NCBI RefSeq assembly: GCF_050624435.1
Contig: NC_134545.1
Span: forward strand, 82,657,563-82,721,562
Direction: 5' to 3'
Source: Tenrec ecaudatus
Lineage: Eukaryota > Chordata > Mammalia > Afrosoricida > Tenrecidae
DNA: 64,000 nt
In this document: positions 34,080 through 44,431 of the stretch, piece by piece
How the letters are laid out: each line of letters starts with the position of its first letter
Position numbering within the stretch: position 1 is the first letter of the stretch
Position numbers and translations under genes: made by a program
Notes under the pieces: generated by a model
Seen by the model: the letters and a program-made list of their open reading frames with translations, nothing else
What the model was told of the DNA's origin: nothing
Database searches by the model: none

Positions 34080-34260
34080 AAATGTCTCAAACTTTGGAAT
34101 CAGATAAACCAAGATTTGAATTCAGGCTACTTCTCAGACTGTGACTTTGGTTCATATAATCATTCTGAGCTCAAATTCTCATTTTTAAATTAAAAGATAA
34201 TATTAACTCTGTATTACATGGGTGAAAAGATTAGAGACTTAAAAAACATGTATTGAAATA
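34080..34260 (+). mobile_element. MIR SINE
   Basis: CTTTGGAATCAGATAAACC, GATTTGAATTCAGGCTAC, GTGACTTTGG, then CTCATTTTTAAATTAAAAGATAATA is the MIR order. Confidence 0.7.
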
Positions 34261-34759
34261 TATACACACACACACTAGTCAGGAAAACATAGCAGGTGCA
34301 ATTATTACTGTTACATTTTCTACTATTTTTTCTGGTAGTTGTGGATGATTTTGGTCACACATCTATATTCCCCTCATGGTTCACATGATCTGCATATTTC
34401 TTTGCTAGGCAAGGTTAAGGTTGTTGACTGACCATGGAACCCTAAAACACAGCAAAGCTAATTGGTCAATGTGGAGTTTGAATCTGTGACCCTGTCCTCA
34501 TTAGCTCCATCAGCTAATGAGTCACAAAATACCTTCCCAGAGTAAATGAAAGGACGGATATATTTTTGATTTAGCACTCATTAGGTAGACATAGCAGAAG
34601 TAAATGAACTTGAATTTGAAATAAAGGTAAAGATTTTTAATGGTAAACATAAATATAAAACTTAACTTTACACTGCATAAAACCTCTAACATGATCTTTG
34701 ATAACTACAGTCCTGAACTATAGATAATTCTTTTTGTTGTTAAATTGTTTTTGTTGCAG

Positions 34760-35099
34760 ACTTTCCCCTATAAAGAAGTGAGAAGCAATGGAACTAGGCT
34801 GCTCATGTTTTGAAAGAGAACCCTCGTCTGTGATGCCACCCACTAGGAAATGTGCTCGTAGCCAGTGGGGAAAGCATTTAGAATTCTCCATTAATGAGCC
34901 CAGCAGGATGGATGAAGTCTGGATAACTCCTAAGAGCTTATTGAATTACAGAGAAATTCCAGTTGTCAGAGCATTAGATAGAAGAGAAGTTATTGGGTGT
35001 TGCTCAGCAGTAAACCTTCATTTGGAGAGAGTTTTCTTCCCCTTAATAAAACATAGACCAGTTGCTCCCAGTCTTGTCCCTTTCTCACTGTCATGCTAG
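34760..35099 (+). CDS. Weak candidate exon/ORF of unknown identity
   Basis: An acceptor-like tract (TTTTTGTTGCAG, AG ending at 34,759) precedes an ATG at 34,788. The frame stays open for 103 codons to 35,099: MELGCSCFEREPSSVMPPTR at the start, an Arg/Lys-rich patch (RKCARSQWGK), then WITPKSLLNYREIPVV. I recognise no domain and cannot name it. No strong donor is seen; GCAGTAAAC near 35,010 is the best and is weak. It sits 4 kb downstream of the CpG island in the same orientation, so it could be an alternative exon. It could equally be a chance frame or an old processed fragment. Confidence 0.25.
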
Positions 35100-35551
35100 C
35101 CTTCTGTGTCATTTTCCATTCTTCACATTTACTTTCAATGTTACTCCTGTATCTATCTTTTTTTATGCCAACTTTGGCTGATTTGGGACTAAGGATGAAA
35201 ACAAGCTGAGAAATACTGTTGAAAAGAGCAGATTTTGGGTGTATTAGTCCTGTGACGTTTTCAAATAACACAGTTTAGCCTATTAATGTGATGATGTGGG
35301 TTTGTAGAACTGGCAGGTAGGTAACTGGCGACTGTTCTTTCTGTCTGGGTGATCTTTCTCTAACTCTTGACTGCCTCTGACTGGCTTCTCAGCGTTTATC
35401 CTGTTATATGCCTTTTGTCACTTACTTTTACAAAATAATTATTTTTATTCATGTTTTAATTTTTTCCTCTAGATTACAAAACTTCATAACTGCAGATTAC
35501 ATGCTATTCTTTATGTCTTTGGTACCATATATATAGTTTGTAGTCAGAATA

Positions 35552-35630
35552 TAAAGGAAACATTAAATATTCGTGGAGAATGGAATTTAAAAGATACAGG
35601 AATGTTCCATGAGTCTTTTGAAGTCCTTTT
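35552..35630. mobile_element. Palindromic MITE, copy 2
   Basis: TATTCGTGGAGAATGGAATT faces AATGTTCCATGAGTCTTTTG, giving an imperfect hairpin of the same design as the copies at 39.97, 49.82 and 57.82 kb. Confidence 0.5.
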
Positions 35631-36637
35631 GTGTTTGAGATTAAGTTCTCTAAGTAGAGACTGCCTTATTTAAACAAATCAGTTCAGTTGCATTGTCAGA
35701 TGCAACCTGTGTTGAGAAAAGCACATGATTAATGTAGAGCTGCTGAAAAAGGGAAAGACGTTTTTCTGGTTTTTGTATCATAGCAAGCAATTCCAAATCT
35801 TAGTGCTGTAAAACAAGTATTTTATTTTGCTTATAGATTCTTTGGGAATTCAGATAGGGTATTGTGGAAATGATTTGGCTGAGCCTTAATTGGGAAAACT
35901 CAAAAGCTGGTGGTAATAGGTGACTGACAGCTAGAATATGGAGGCTTCTCCACTTACTTACGGGGTAATTGGTGTTGGCTGTCCCCTTAAACACCTACAT
36001 GTGGCCAATCCATGTAGACAAGTTTGGGCTTCTTCACAGTGCTCCATACTCATACTTTCAAAAGAAATCACCTTAATTTGTTTGTATGATTGGTAATTTT
36101 CTGCTTCCATCTCAACTTTCAGACTCTATGATGATTTGCTGTCCCCTTGATAAATGTTTATTTTCAGTGACCATTAAGACATGTTGACTTTAGACAGAGA
36201 ACCAATGATTTTTTAAGTCTCTAAGACTAAGCTGGAGAGTTTAGATATGATCTATAGGTGACCAAATCTGCTGAGAATCAAAAGATGTAGCCTGTTTATA
36301 AAAGTTGTCCTGGCAGCTTTGTATGTGGGGTAACCTCAAGTAGGAAGGAGGTAGCTGGAGAGTATTTATTGTCCAGTCGTGTAAATAGAGTAGTTGTGAA
36401 ACAAGGAACAGTAAATAAGTGCTGGATGAACTGAAGAGTTAGAAAACCTGAAAATTTTGAGCAGGGCATGTGAAGTCTATTGTGGTGTCATCGTTAGTGA
36501 TGATACTGGAAAAGGATCTCACGGTAGGTCTACAGAGAAAGATAATGAATTCAGTTTCTAATATGTAAAGTTATTTTTGGACAATTTAGTAGTTTAAAAT
36601 ACGATGTTTTAAAAATAAAGAATTTATTCATCGGAAC

Positions 36638-36937
36638 CACTGTGATCACTTTTAAAGTCATCTGAGAAGCCACATACTTACCCACAGCAAGTTCAAAATC
36701 CAACTCTGCCATTCAGTTGATTCTCATAGCTGCCCTGTGGGATGGGGTAGACAGACTGCTCCTGTGAGTTTCCCTGACGGTAACTGTGGGCGTGGAAAGT
36801 CTCCTCTGCCTTCGTTTTGAACTGCTGACTTTATGGTTAGCAGCCCAAGGCATAACCACTGTGCCACCATGGCTCCTAAATCACTGTGATCACTTTTAAA
36901 GTCATCTGAGAAGCCATTAATTTATCCTTAGCAAGTT
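36638..36937 (-). mobile_element. AfroSINE flanked by an unusually long direct duplication
   Basis: The SINE occupies about 36,695-36,878 in antisense (CTCATAGCTGCCCTGTGGG, TTTTGAACTGCTGACTTTATGG, GTGCCACCATGGCTCC). On both sides lies about 56 bp beginning CACTGTGATCACTTTTAAAG (36,638-36,694 and 36,882-36,937). The first 35 bases are identical; the rest is diverged but ends AGCAAGTT in both. Normal SINE target duplications are under about 20 bp. Confidence 0.9.
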
Positions 36938-37199
36938 AGCTTTGGGATTTCTCCAGTTAGAGCCATCCACGAAAACCAGTCTTATTACTTGGTGTTGATA
37001 GCCTTTGTTCCCCAAAACGTGCCTTGCTTGATCACCCATCTTATTGACTATACTTGTTTCTAAGTGATATTTGGTAGTTTCTAAAAATTAATATGTGAAG
37101 ACCATGTTTATTACCAAGGAGGATATTTGAACGGGAATCCTGATTGCTGAGAACATTAAAGTCTTAAGCTGTGTTAGCATCTTTGGGATTAGGTGCTAA

Positions 37200-37440
37200 T
37201 GTGCTCTGGTTAGGGGAGTGGATGCTGGAGAACTTAGCTTTGAATTTTTTCATTAGTATTATTCCTATTAAATGTGTATCTTGAGCATGTTAATTAACTT
37301 GTCTGGTTTCCGGTTTCCTCATTTTATCAATGAGGATAATGATATTTCTCTATAGGATTGTTGTGGGTTTTAGTTCTTGGACTTAGAACAGTGTCTGGAA
37401 GAATTCAGCACTCAGTATATACAGGTAATCCCTGAATTAT
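37200..37440 (+). mobile_element. MIR SINE
   Basis: CTTAGCTTTGAATTTTTTC, TTAACTTGTCTGG..TTTCCTCATTTTATCAATGAGG, then AACAGTGTCTGG..AGCACTCAGTATATA. The core CCTCATTTTATCAATGAGGATAA is characteristic. Confidence 0.8.
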
Positions 37441-37974
37441 CACAAGGTTCAGTTTTGACATAAGTTGAGTACCTCAATCTCTTGTTTTCATTATTATTGC
37501 ATTTTATTATTGGTATCTTTATAAATCCAGCATTATTTTGAGTAATAAATTATAAAATTGAATATCTGTTAGCAAATATCTGAGAATAATAGCAAATTGC
37601 TAACTGTAACATATTACTAATAATAAGATGTAAGAACAGAACAAAGCCAGACAGATGGTGAGGTATAGTATAGTTCGTTATAACTTAAATATGTCATACG
37701 ATGGGACTACCTGTATTATGGCACCTACTGCTACAACCACCACTTTATTTTTGTTTGCTTGTTTGTTTTAAAAATCAGTCATGTTTCTATGGAATTAATT
37801 ATGTTTCATACAAGTAGAGCTATATACGGACAAAATTTGAGCAAATGAAAGATCAGACATGGAGTGTGGAATGTGGTTTTCTAAACTGTTTAGATTCCAA
37901 TTTAATGGGAGAAGAAAAAAAGATTCAGGTTGAATATTGGGGAGTAAGCATAACAAAGAGCTGTGAGGAAGGAA

Positions 37975-38165
37975 AACTAAACCCACTGCTGTTAAGTTGA
38001 CATTCCCATTCATAGTGACCCTATATAGGATTTCCAAGGATGCCACTTTTTACAGTAATAGACAACCTCATTTTTCGTCCTTGGACCAGCTGGTGGGTTT
38101 GAACCACAGACCTTGCTGTTAGCAGTCCATTGCTTACTGTGCATCTCCACCAGGGTTCACTGGAA
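37975..38165 (-). mobile_element. AfroSINE, minus strand
   Basis: ACCCACTGCTGTTAAGTTGAC, CATAGTGACCCTATATAGG, GGTGGGTTTGAACCACAGACC, CACCAGGGTTC in antisense order. Confidence 0.85.
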
Positions 38166-38249
38166 GAAGAAATATGCTATTAAAGGGGCAGAGCAAGATT
38201 TTTTAGAGAGAAAGAAAAGAATGTGCTTATGCTAGTATATTGGGGTTTA

Positions 38250-38422
38250 TTGGTTTGTTTGGTGCCATTGAGTATTGAATCAAACTACCCTTTGCACTCA
38301 TGGGCTGTTATCTTTCAGGAGCAGGTCATTAGGCATTTCTTTTCATGGAGCCACTGAGTAAGTGTGAGTCACCTTTAGTTAGCAGCTGAGTCCTTAACTA
38401 TTCCTCCACTGGGACTCCTTGT
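38250..38422 (-). mobile_element. AfroSINE, minus strand, badly diverged
   Basis: TGGTGCCATTGAGTATTGAATC, then GTGAGTCACCTTTAGTTAGCAG, then CTCCACTGGGACTCC keep the order but little identity. Confidence 0.6.
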
Positions 38423-38429
38423 TTACTGA

Positions 38430-39810
38430 GATAGAGCCTATATTAAGTAGCATTACATTTGATAGTTCGTAGCAGAGATTTCCAAATGATGGAGGCTGAA
38501 ACATGCTACAAGTTCATTTCTCACTATCAGGCATTTCTTGAGGTAGACAGTTTAGAACTGGCATCATTCTCCACTTCAGCATCTTGCTTATTGCTCCACT
38601 CTGCACGGATTCCACTCTTTCCCACAGTCACTTTACAGTCTTCAGTTGAGAATGGAAGCTTCTAGCCTTTTCATTAATATTTTCAACCAACGGAGAAGAG
38701 GAAGGGAAAACAACACATTTTCCTTCCTTTAAGGATACTTTCTGGAAGTTTCCCTTTTAAATCAAACACCATTGGTGAAACGATCATAAAGCTACACTTT
38801 GTTGCTGGAGAGTGGGGAAAAGTGTATATGTTGGAGTGGGCAGATACCTGGGATTAAAGAACAGAAACCCTATTCATCATCTTGGTGTAGCTAGATTAGT
38901 AGTGTCAAGGTAGAGTTAATTGTGTTTAAGATAATTTAATTTACTGTTGGTAATCTTCGATAGTTTCTATAACTATGAACCTATGAATGCAAAACTACTG
39001 AAATTATAGCAAGGATAAACAACTGAAATTATAGCAAGGATACTAAGTTGTATGTGAACCTTTCCTGAGTCTGCTTAATTAGGAATATCAATTTCACATG
39101 AAAAAGATATATAACATATATATTTCCTTATTCAGCATAAATGTTGGCTATAATTCATAGGGTAACAAAGTGCAGTAAAATTGAAGGTAAATAAGTCTTT
39201 GGTATTCTAATTTGTTTCAAACCTGTAGTTTTACCCAACCTTCATTATACTCTCCAGTTTGGTTGATTTTTGGCCAATGTTTTTAATCTTGCTCTATCCT
39301 TTTATATTATTACACTCTCACTGCTATTAATTGTACTTCCCAAAATAGATAAATGAGCAGATTTAATTAAATGTTATTTGCACTGTCTCTTGATCATTAA
39401 TGAATTTGTAAGTCAGCTTAGACCTATAATCTTCCTAGTATTAAATTTACTGAATTCTTTCTTTCTGCCAATCAGTTGGTAATTACTTGTTTTATTTTAT
39501 AAACTTCTTTATTTTGCATTTTATGCTCTTTTAATATTAGAAAGGTGTGAAAGTCTCCCCAAAAGGAGTAAGGAAGCTTTTTATTCCCCTTTCAGTTGAA
39601 AGTATTTTATTGATACATTTTTTAATGAATTACTACAATATATTTAAGATTAAAAGTTCATATATGTAGTCTAGCTGGCTTTTGTTTCATGGATATTCTT
39701 TAATATTGTCATTTAAAATTATTTTCTAAATGCTTTTTGTGTGCTATCAACAGTTATATAGCTTTAGATGAGACATAATTTAAAATGTTAAGTAGTGAAG
39801 AACTTAAATA
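38430..39810. other. Intron-like AT-rich unique sequence
   Basis: No coding frame or recognisable repeat in most of this stretch. A short local duplication (ACTGAAATTATAGCAAGGAT, twice) occurs at about 38,997-39,043. Confidence 0.4.
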
Positions 39811-39973
39811 ATAAAATAGAGCGAGTAGCTCTCTTGTCCCACTCCCATTTCTCCATCTCTTCCCTAAAGCTAATTACTTTAATTTTTAAAGGGTGTCTCG
39901 TCTGTCACTTACATATCCCTGTATCCATAATATTACACATATAGGCTATCTTTCTGTATTGTTCTAAAATTGT

Positions 39974-40050
39974 GAGGGGGCCTTAAAAGTTCAGGGACAG
40001 TTGGAGTGAAAAGATTAATTTTCTTCCACAAGCTTTATGAAGTTTCCTCC
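39974..40050. mobile_element. Palindromic MITE, copy 3
   Basis: GGGGGCCTTAAAAGTTCAGGGACAG and its mirror CTTCCACAAGCTTTATGAAGTTTCC form the two arms around an AT-rich centre. Confidence 0.6.
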
Positions 40051-40123
40051 CAAATATAACATTTGCCAATTAAAGTATACACATGGAAAAATTTAATTTT
40101 CTCTTATATAGGTTTTGGATATT

Positions 40124-40379
40124 GCTTTTTAAAAAAGATCATTTTATTGGGGGCTCTTATAACAATCCATACATTAATTGTGTCAAGCACATTTGTATGT
40201 ATGTTACCATCATTATTTTCTAAACATTTATTTTCTATTTGAGCCCTTGGTATTAGGTCCTCTTTTTTTCCTTCCCTCCCACCCTTGTGACCCCTTGATA
40301 AATTATAATTTATTATTTATATTTTACACTGACCACTGTCCTCCTTCCCCATGGTTTCTGTTGTTCCTCCCCTTGGGAG

Positions 40380-40423
<44 letters not shown>

Positions 40424-41159
40424 TTATGTGTCAATTACTACAATCAGTCCCCCTTCCTACCCTCTTCTCCCCATTTTCCCCTTACCCTCGTGGTACTGTT
40501 AACTCCCATTTCTGTACCCGAGGGGTTTATCTTACCTGGATTTTGTGTGTCATGGCTGTACATACTCCAGACTAGCCGTAACTGAAAGACAGGACTGAGG
40601 TCATAGTGGGGGGTGAGGACGCCTCAAAGAACCAGAGGAATATCCGTGCGTTTCATTGGTGCTACACTGCATCCTGATTGACTCATCCCTTCCTGTGACC
40701 CTTCTGTGAGAGCATGTCCCATTGTCTACAGATGGGTGTTGAGTCTCTGCTCTGGCTCCCTTTGTTCACCACAATATGTTTGTTTTGGGTATTCTGATGC
40801 CTGTTACCTCATACCGTTGACACCTCATGATCTCACAGGGTGGTGTGCTTCTTTCATGTGAGCTTGCTGCTACTCTGCTAGATGGCCACTTGTTTAACTT
40901 CAAGCCTTTAAGATCTCAGACACTATCATAGCTGGGCACCATCAGCGTTCTTCACCACATTTGCTTGTGCACCCATTTTGTATTCAGCAATTGTGCTCAG
41001 AGGTTGAGCATCACAGGTTGTTCGAACAAAGCGTTCTTGTGTTGAGGGAGGGCTTGAGTGGAGGCCCAAAGTCTGTCCACTACCTCAATGTTTTGGCATC
41101 TAAATATATGTAGATCAACTTGTAAATATGTATACCTCTATCCATAGCTTTGCTTCCAT
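40124..41159 (-). mobile_element. L1 3' UTR insertion, 11-bp target duplication
   Basis: TTTTGGATATT at 40,113-40,123 and 41,160-41,170 flank an older-type L1 3' UTR starting ATCATTTTATTGGGGGCTC. It carries a (GT)n expansion in place of the GGAGG block and runs to GTAGATCAACTTG. Its insertion split an older L1. Confidence 0.88.
40382..40422 (+). repeat. (GT)n microsatellite in an L1 UTR
   Basis: About 20 uninterrupted GT units. Confidence 0.95.
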
Positions 41160-41770
41160 TTTTGGATATTTCTTTTGAGATTTTTCCATTTTAAAATATT
41201 CTGTACTGTGTCTGTGGACCTATATATATCTCAGTACAGAAAGAGCAGCAGCATCATTTTTCATGACTGCACAGTTTTTTATAGAGTGATGGATGCTGTA
41301 CCATCATTTAATTAACCTGGCGCATAAAGATGGGTATTAAGGTGGTTTATACTTTTTAACTATTAATAAGCACTTCTAGAATAAGTATCTTTGTAGAAGT
41401 TCAGTTTATGACAAATTCTCAACATTGCTTGGTCAAAGACCTTTTGATAAATAGAAAAGTTAAAAAAAGATAATGCTTGTGGTGCTGTTGAAACTTAGAC
41501 TTCCATCAACAATGTTTAAGAGCACTAATGCAGCTACTTTCACAAAGTAGGATCTTACTGCTCTTTTAAAATCTTTGTCAGTTTGAAATTACCTTTATGT
41601 TGTATGTCTTTGCTAGCTGATGAGGCTTGCTTATCATGTCCATCCCTGTATCCACTTTGTGCCATATACTGCCCTTTGTATTTCTTTGTGTTTTTGATCA
41701 TTTATATTATTTACTTCTGTGTCTTTTTTGATACTATGATTAGTAGGTGTATCTTTCCCCTCGGTCTAAT

Positions 41771-41963
41771 GTAGCGATTCTCAACCTGTAGGTCATGACC
41801 CCTTTGGGGGTCAAACAGCCCTTTCACAGGGGTCACCCAATTCATAACAGTAGCAAAATTGCAGTTATGAAGTAGCAATGACAACAATTTTATGGTTGGG
41901 GGGGTCACCACAACATGAGGAACTGTATGAAATTGTTGGCATTAGGAAGGTTGAGAACCACTG
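41771..41963 (+). mobile_element. SPIN-type hAT MITE, copy 1
   Basis: The left terminus TAGCGATTCTCAACCTG and right terminus AGGTTGAGAACCACTG are the SPIN inverted ends. The interior has CCCCTTTGGGGGTC, CCCTTTCACAGGGGTC, CAGTTATGAAGTAGCAA and CACCACAACATGAGGAACTG. The element is 193 bp with 8-bp flanks GTCTAATG (41,763-41,770) and GTGTAGTG (41,964-41,971), 6 of 8 matching with the central TA kept as in hAT targets. It is non-autonomous; SPIN transposase acts in trans. SPIN is known for horizontal transfer among tetrapods, including tenrecs. Confidence 0.95.
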
Positions 41964-42198
41964 GTGTAGTGCTTAAAGAACTGAAAATGAAGAAAGATAA
42001 TATTCTCTCTTATTTTTGTTTGTGAGTTTCAAAAAATTGTATGTTTTATTTTCACTGCATATTGTAGGTAAATCAACGTGTTAAAATCTTAGTATTTACA
42101 AAATGAGGTAATGAAAATTAAATGCCTAAAATCTGTAGCTGCTAAAGTAATGGTAGCTATTTATTTTTATAAAACAGACTTGTATTTTTATTTTCCAG

Positions 42199-42304
42199 GT
42201 GAGGCTGCTGTCTATCAAAAAGGCTTTTTAACAGTTGGTCATCAGACACAATCTATCTGCATCCACTAGAGCTTTTTATTCAAAAAGCAAATGTCAGTGA
42301 TTCG
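42199..42304 (+). CDS. Candidate coding-start exon of an unidentified gene
   Basis: A clean acceptor (TTTTTATTTTCCAG, AG ending 42,198) and a consensus-like donor (TTCG|GTAAGC, GT at 42,305) bound a 106-bp exon. An ATG at 42,291 opens MSVIR, leaving two bases of the next codon at the donor. No upstream ATG occurs in the exon, and the sequence before the ATG looks like 5' UTR. If the CpG island at 30.6 kb is exon 1, this is exon 2 after an 11.4-kb intron. The next exon is beyond the window, and five residues are too few to name the product. Confidence 0.45.
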
Positions 42305-42521
42305 GTAAGCCGGTTGCCTGTAATTCTGCTTATTATATTGAAATACTGTTTGTTTATGCTTAAGGTTGTTTGCTAATATTGTTTTTAGTGTAATTTCACT
42401 TTAACTATACTTATTATAATATGAATTTGAAAGTAGAAGTTTCCTAAATGATTGATTTTAGTATTGTGTTAAGAACTGGGGCTAGTTAATATTGGAATTA
42501 TTTTTCAAAGTTGAATATCTA

Positions 42522-44429
42522 CCGTATATACTCGAATATAAGCCGACCTGAGTACAAGCCGAGGTACCTAATTATTACCTGGGAAACTAGAAAAACTGAT
42601 TGACTCGATTATAGACCTAGGGTGGAGAATGCAGAAACTGTTGGTGAGTTTCAGTAATCAAACCAAATGAAAATAGAATTACTAAAAATTGAGACATCAG
42701 TGGGCTAATGTATTTAAATATTTATTTTAAATAAAAAACATAAATAAAAGGACAAGTCATTTAACATTAGTAAACCATGTCTTCTGGAAGGTCTTCCCAT
42801 GCATCTCGAACCTACTTTGCTATTAACTCTTAAGTCAGGCTTCATGAGATTTCCTCCTTTTTGTTAGTCCGGCTTGACCAGATGGCATCCATTCATGCCG
42901 CATCCTTCGTACATGATCTTCCTTCGCACATGGTCTTTAAAAGGCTTATTCAAAGATACATCCAGAGGCTGCAGTACAGATGTAAGCCCACCTGGAATAA
43001 TGGCTAAAGTAACTTTACTAGATTTTGCCAATTTTTTTTATGTCATCCGCTAGGTGGGCTCTGAACATATCCCAAACAAGTAACAGTGGCTTTTTCTTTA
43101 AAGCTGCTCCTGGTCGTCAGTTTCAAATTTATTCTAGCCATTTTTTTGTTCTGTCTTCATCCATCCAGCCTTTAACATGTGCACGCATAGGAATTCTTGG
43201 TGGGAAATTAATCTTTTTTAGGCAAGGTCTTTCTTTTAAAAATAATGACAGGAAGCAGCTTGGTTCCATTAGCCAAACATGATAGAACAACTGCAAAGTG
43301 GTTTTTTTTTCATTTCCTGTGGTTTTGAGAAACGTCGTTTTTTCATCTAAACTTGCCACAGTTCTGTTGCTTGGAAGATCAAAAGTCATGGCAGTTTCAT
43401 CCATATTCCCAGTATCTGCCAGGTCACAATTATAAACCCTTCTTTGTTTTATAGTAGATGACTGGAATGACATAATTTTTCCTTCAAGGTCTTGTGGCAA
43501 TTTCTGGGAAATCTTTGTTCTTTGTCTCAAACATACCGGTAGGCCAAACCTATTCATGAAGCAGGTACACTATCCTGCTGACGCAGCACATTTTTCAATG
43601 CCTGGTGCTTTATATTTGTCATCCTTAGCCCTTTGTAGAGCATATATGCAGATTCCCATGTGTGTTACGCAGTAACCATTTTGACGACACTCCATAACCC
43701 ATTTATGCAATTCACTCTCTAGAGCCCATAAAAAGACATTAAACCATGACAAGCTTTTTTAGCTTTTGGAATCTGTTCCAAGTCAGCCTTCATTTTCCGC
43801 CACTCTCTCACTTGCTTTTCGTCAATACAGAATTCCCTACTTGCAATACTGTTATTGCTCTCTTCTGCTCTTGACACAACCTTCATTTTGAAACCAGCCT
43901 CATATGGCCGGGGTTTTTGTTTTGGTTCAAGAGTATCCATTTCTAATAGGATAAAAAACAAGACTTTGAAAAAGAACTTTCATGGTAATGCGCCCCCCTA
44001 CTCCAGAGGAGGTGGGGGGGGGGGAATCCGTGCGAGAGGGGGAATGCAGGATGTGAATTAACACAGAGACCAGAGGGGAGAGACAGAGCGCAGCCACAGA
44101 CACATCCTTACCAGTTCAGCTGCTGGTGTAAGTGAATCACTACGGGTGTTTCTGCGAATTGGAGCTGTCCATGTCATAGGACGGCTCTGATTGGTTAGAT
44201 GTGAGTAAACAAACATTGAAAGCCCTGCAGTGTCAGCGGGGCTTTGAATGAACAGTGGAGAAACGGCAATCACCGGCCATATAATGGGCGCTTGTCCCGT
44301 TACCTTGGGGGGGGGGCAGCGAGATGTTATACCTCCCTGGGGTACCACTGACCCATGTATAAGCCAAACCCCAGTTTTTCAGCACATTTTTTGTGCTGAA
44401 ATGCTCGGCTTATACACAAGTATATACGG
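42522..44429 (-). mobile_element. Complete pogo/Tigger-like DNA transposon (1,908 bp)
   Basis: Terminal inverted repeats start CCGTATATACTCGAATATAA at 42,522 and end ACAAGTATATACGG at 44,429. Over 25 bp the arms match 22 positions, and each side is flanked by TA (42,520-42,521 and 44,430-44,431), the Tc1/mariner/pogo target. The transposase lies on the minus strand inside. Both ends, the promoter-side leader (about 43,965-44,400) and the full gene length are retained, so this is an autonomous-class copy that later decayed. Confidence 0.93.
42780..43961 (-). pseudogene. pogo-family transposase pseudogene (Brinker-HTH, CENP-B HTH, DDE)
   Basis: Pieces from the 5' end: 43,961-43,719 carries PYEAGFKMKVVSRAEE..REFCIDEKQVREWRK, a Brinker/psq-like DNA-binding helix-turn-helix as in POGK-type proteins. 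43,752-43,570, in another frame, has ESELHKWVMECRQNG, a CENP-B/Tc5 HTH. 43,557-43,129 holds MDETAMTFD, with the first catalytic Asp at 43,401-43,399. LVWDMFRAH gives the second Asp (43,071-43,069). LTSVLQPLDVSLNKPFK gives the third (42,962-42,960). Defects: a frameshift near 43,730, an in-frame TAG at 43,572-43,570 where the family has Trp, stops at 43,131-43,117, and another frameshift before the third Asp. The likely original start is the Met at 43,940. Inactive. Confidence 0.92.
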
Positions 44430-44431
44430 TA

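Larger units (their letters stand above)
39815..41600 (-). mobile_element. Old mammalian L1 (L1M-type) split by a younger L1
   Basis: Antisense L1 ORF2/3'-region words flank the insertion: TACATATCCCTGTATCC on the left; ATGACTGCACAG..GAGTGATGGATG..CATCATTTAATTAACC and TAAGCACTTCTAGAATAAGT on the right. These follow the antisense L1 order (terminal ORF2, 'ATTTAACC', 'CTAGAAGTGG'). Heavily decayed. Confidence 0.6.

Noticed and set aside
42522..44429. Possibility that the pogo-like transposase is a domesticated host gene
   Set aside because: Terminal inverted repeats and TA flanks are intact and the frame has several stops, so this is a decayed mobile copy and not a host gene.
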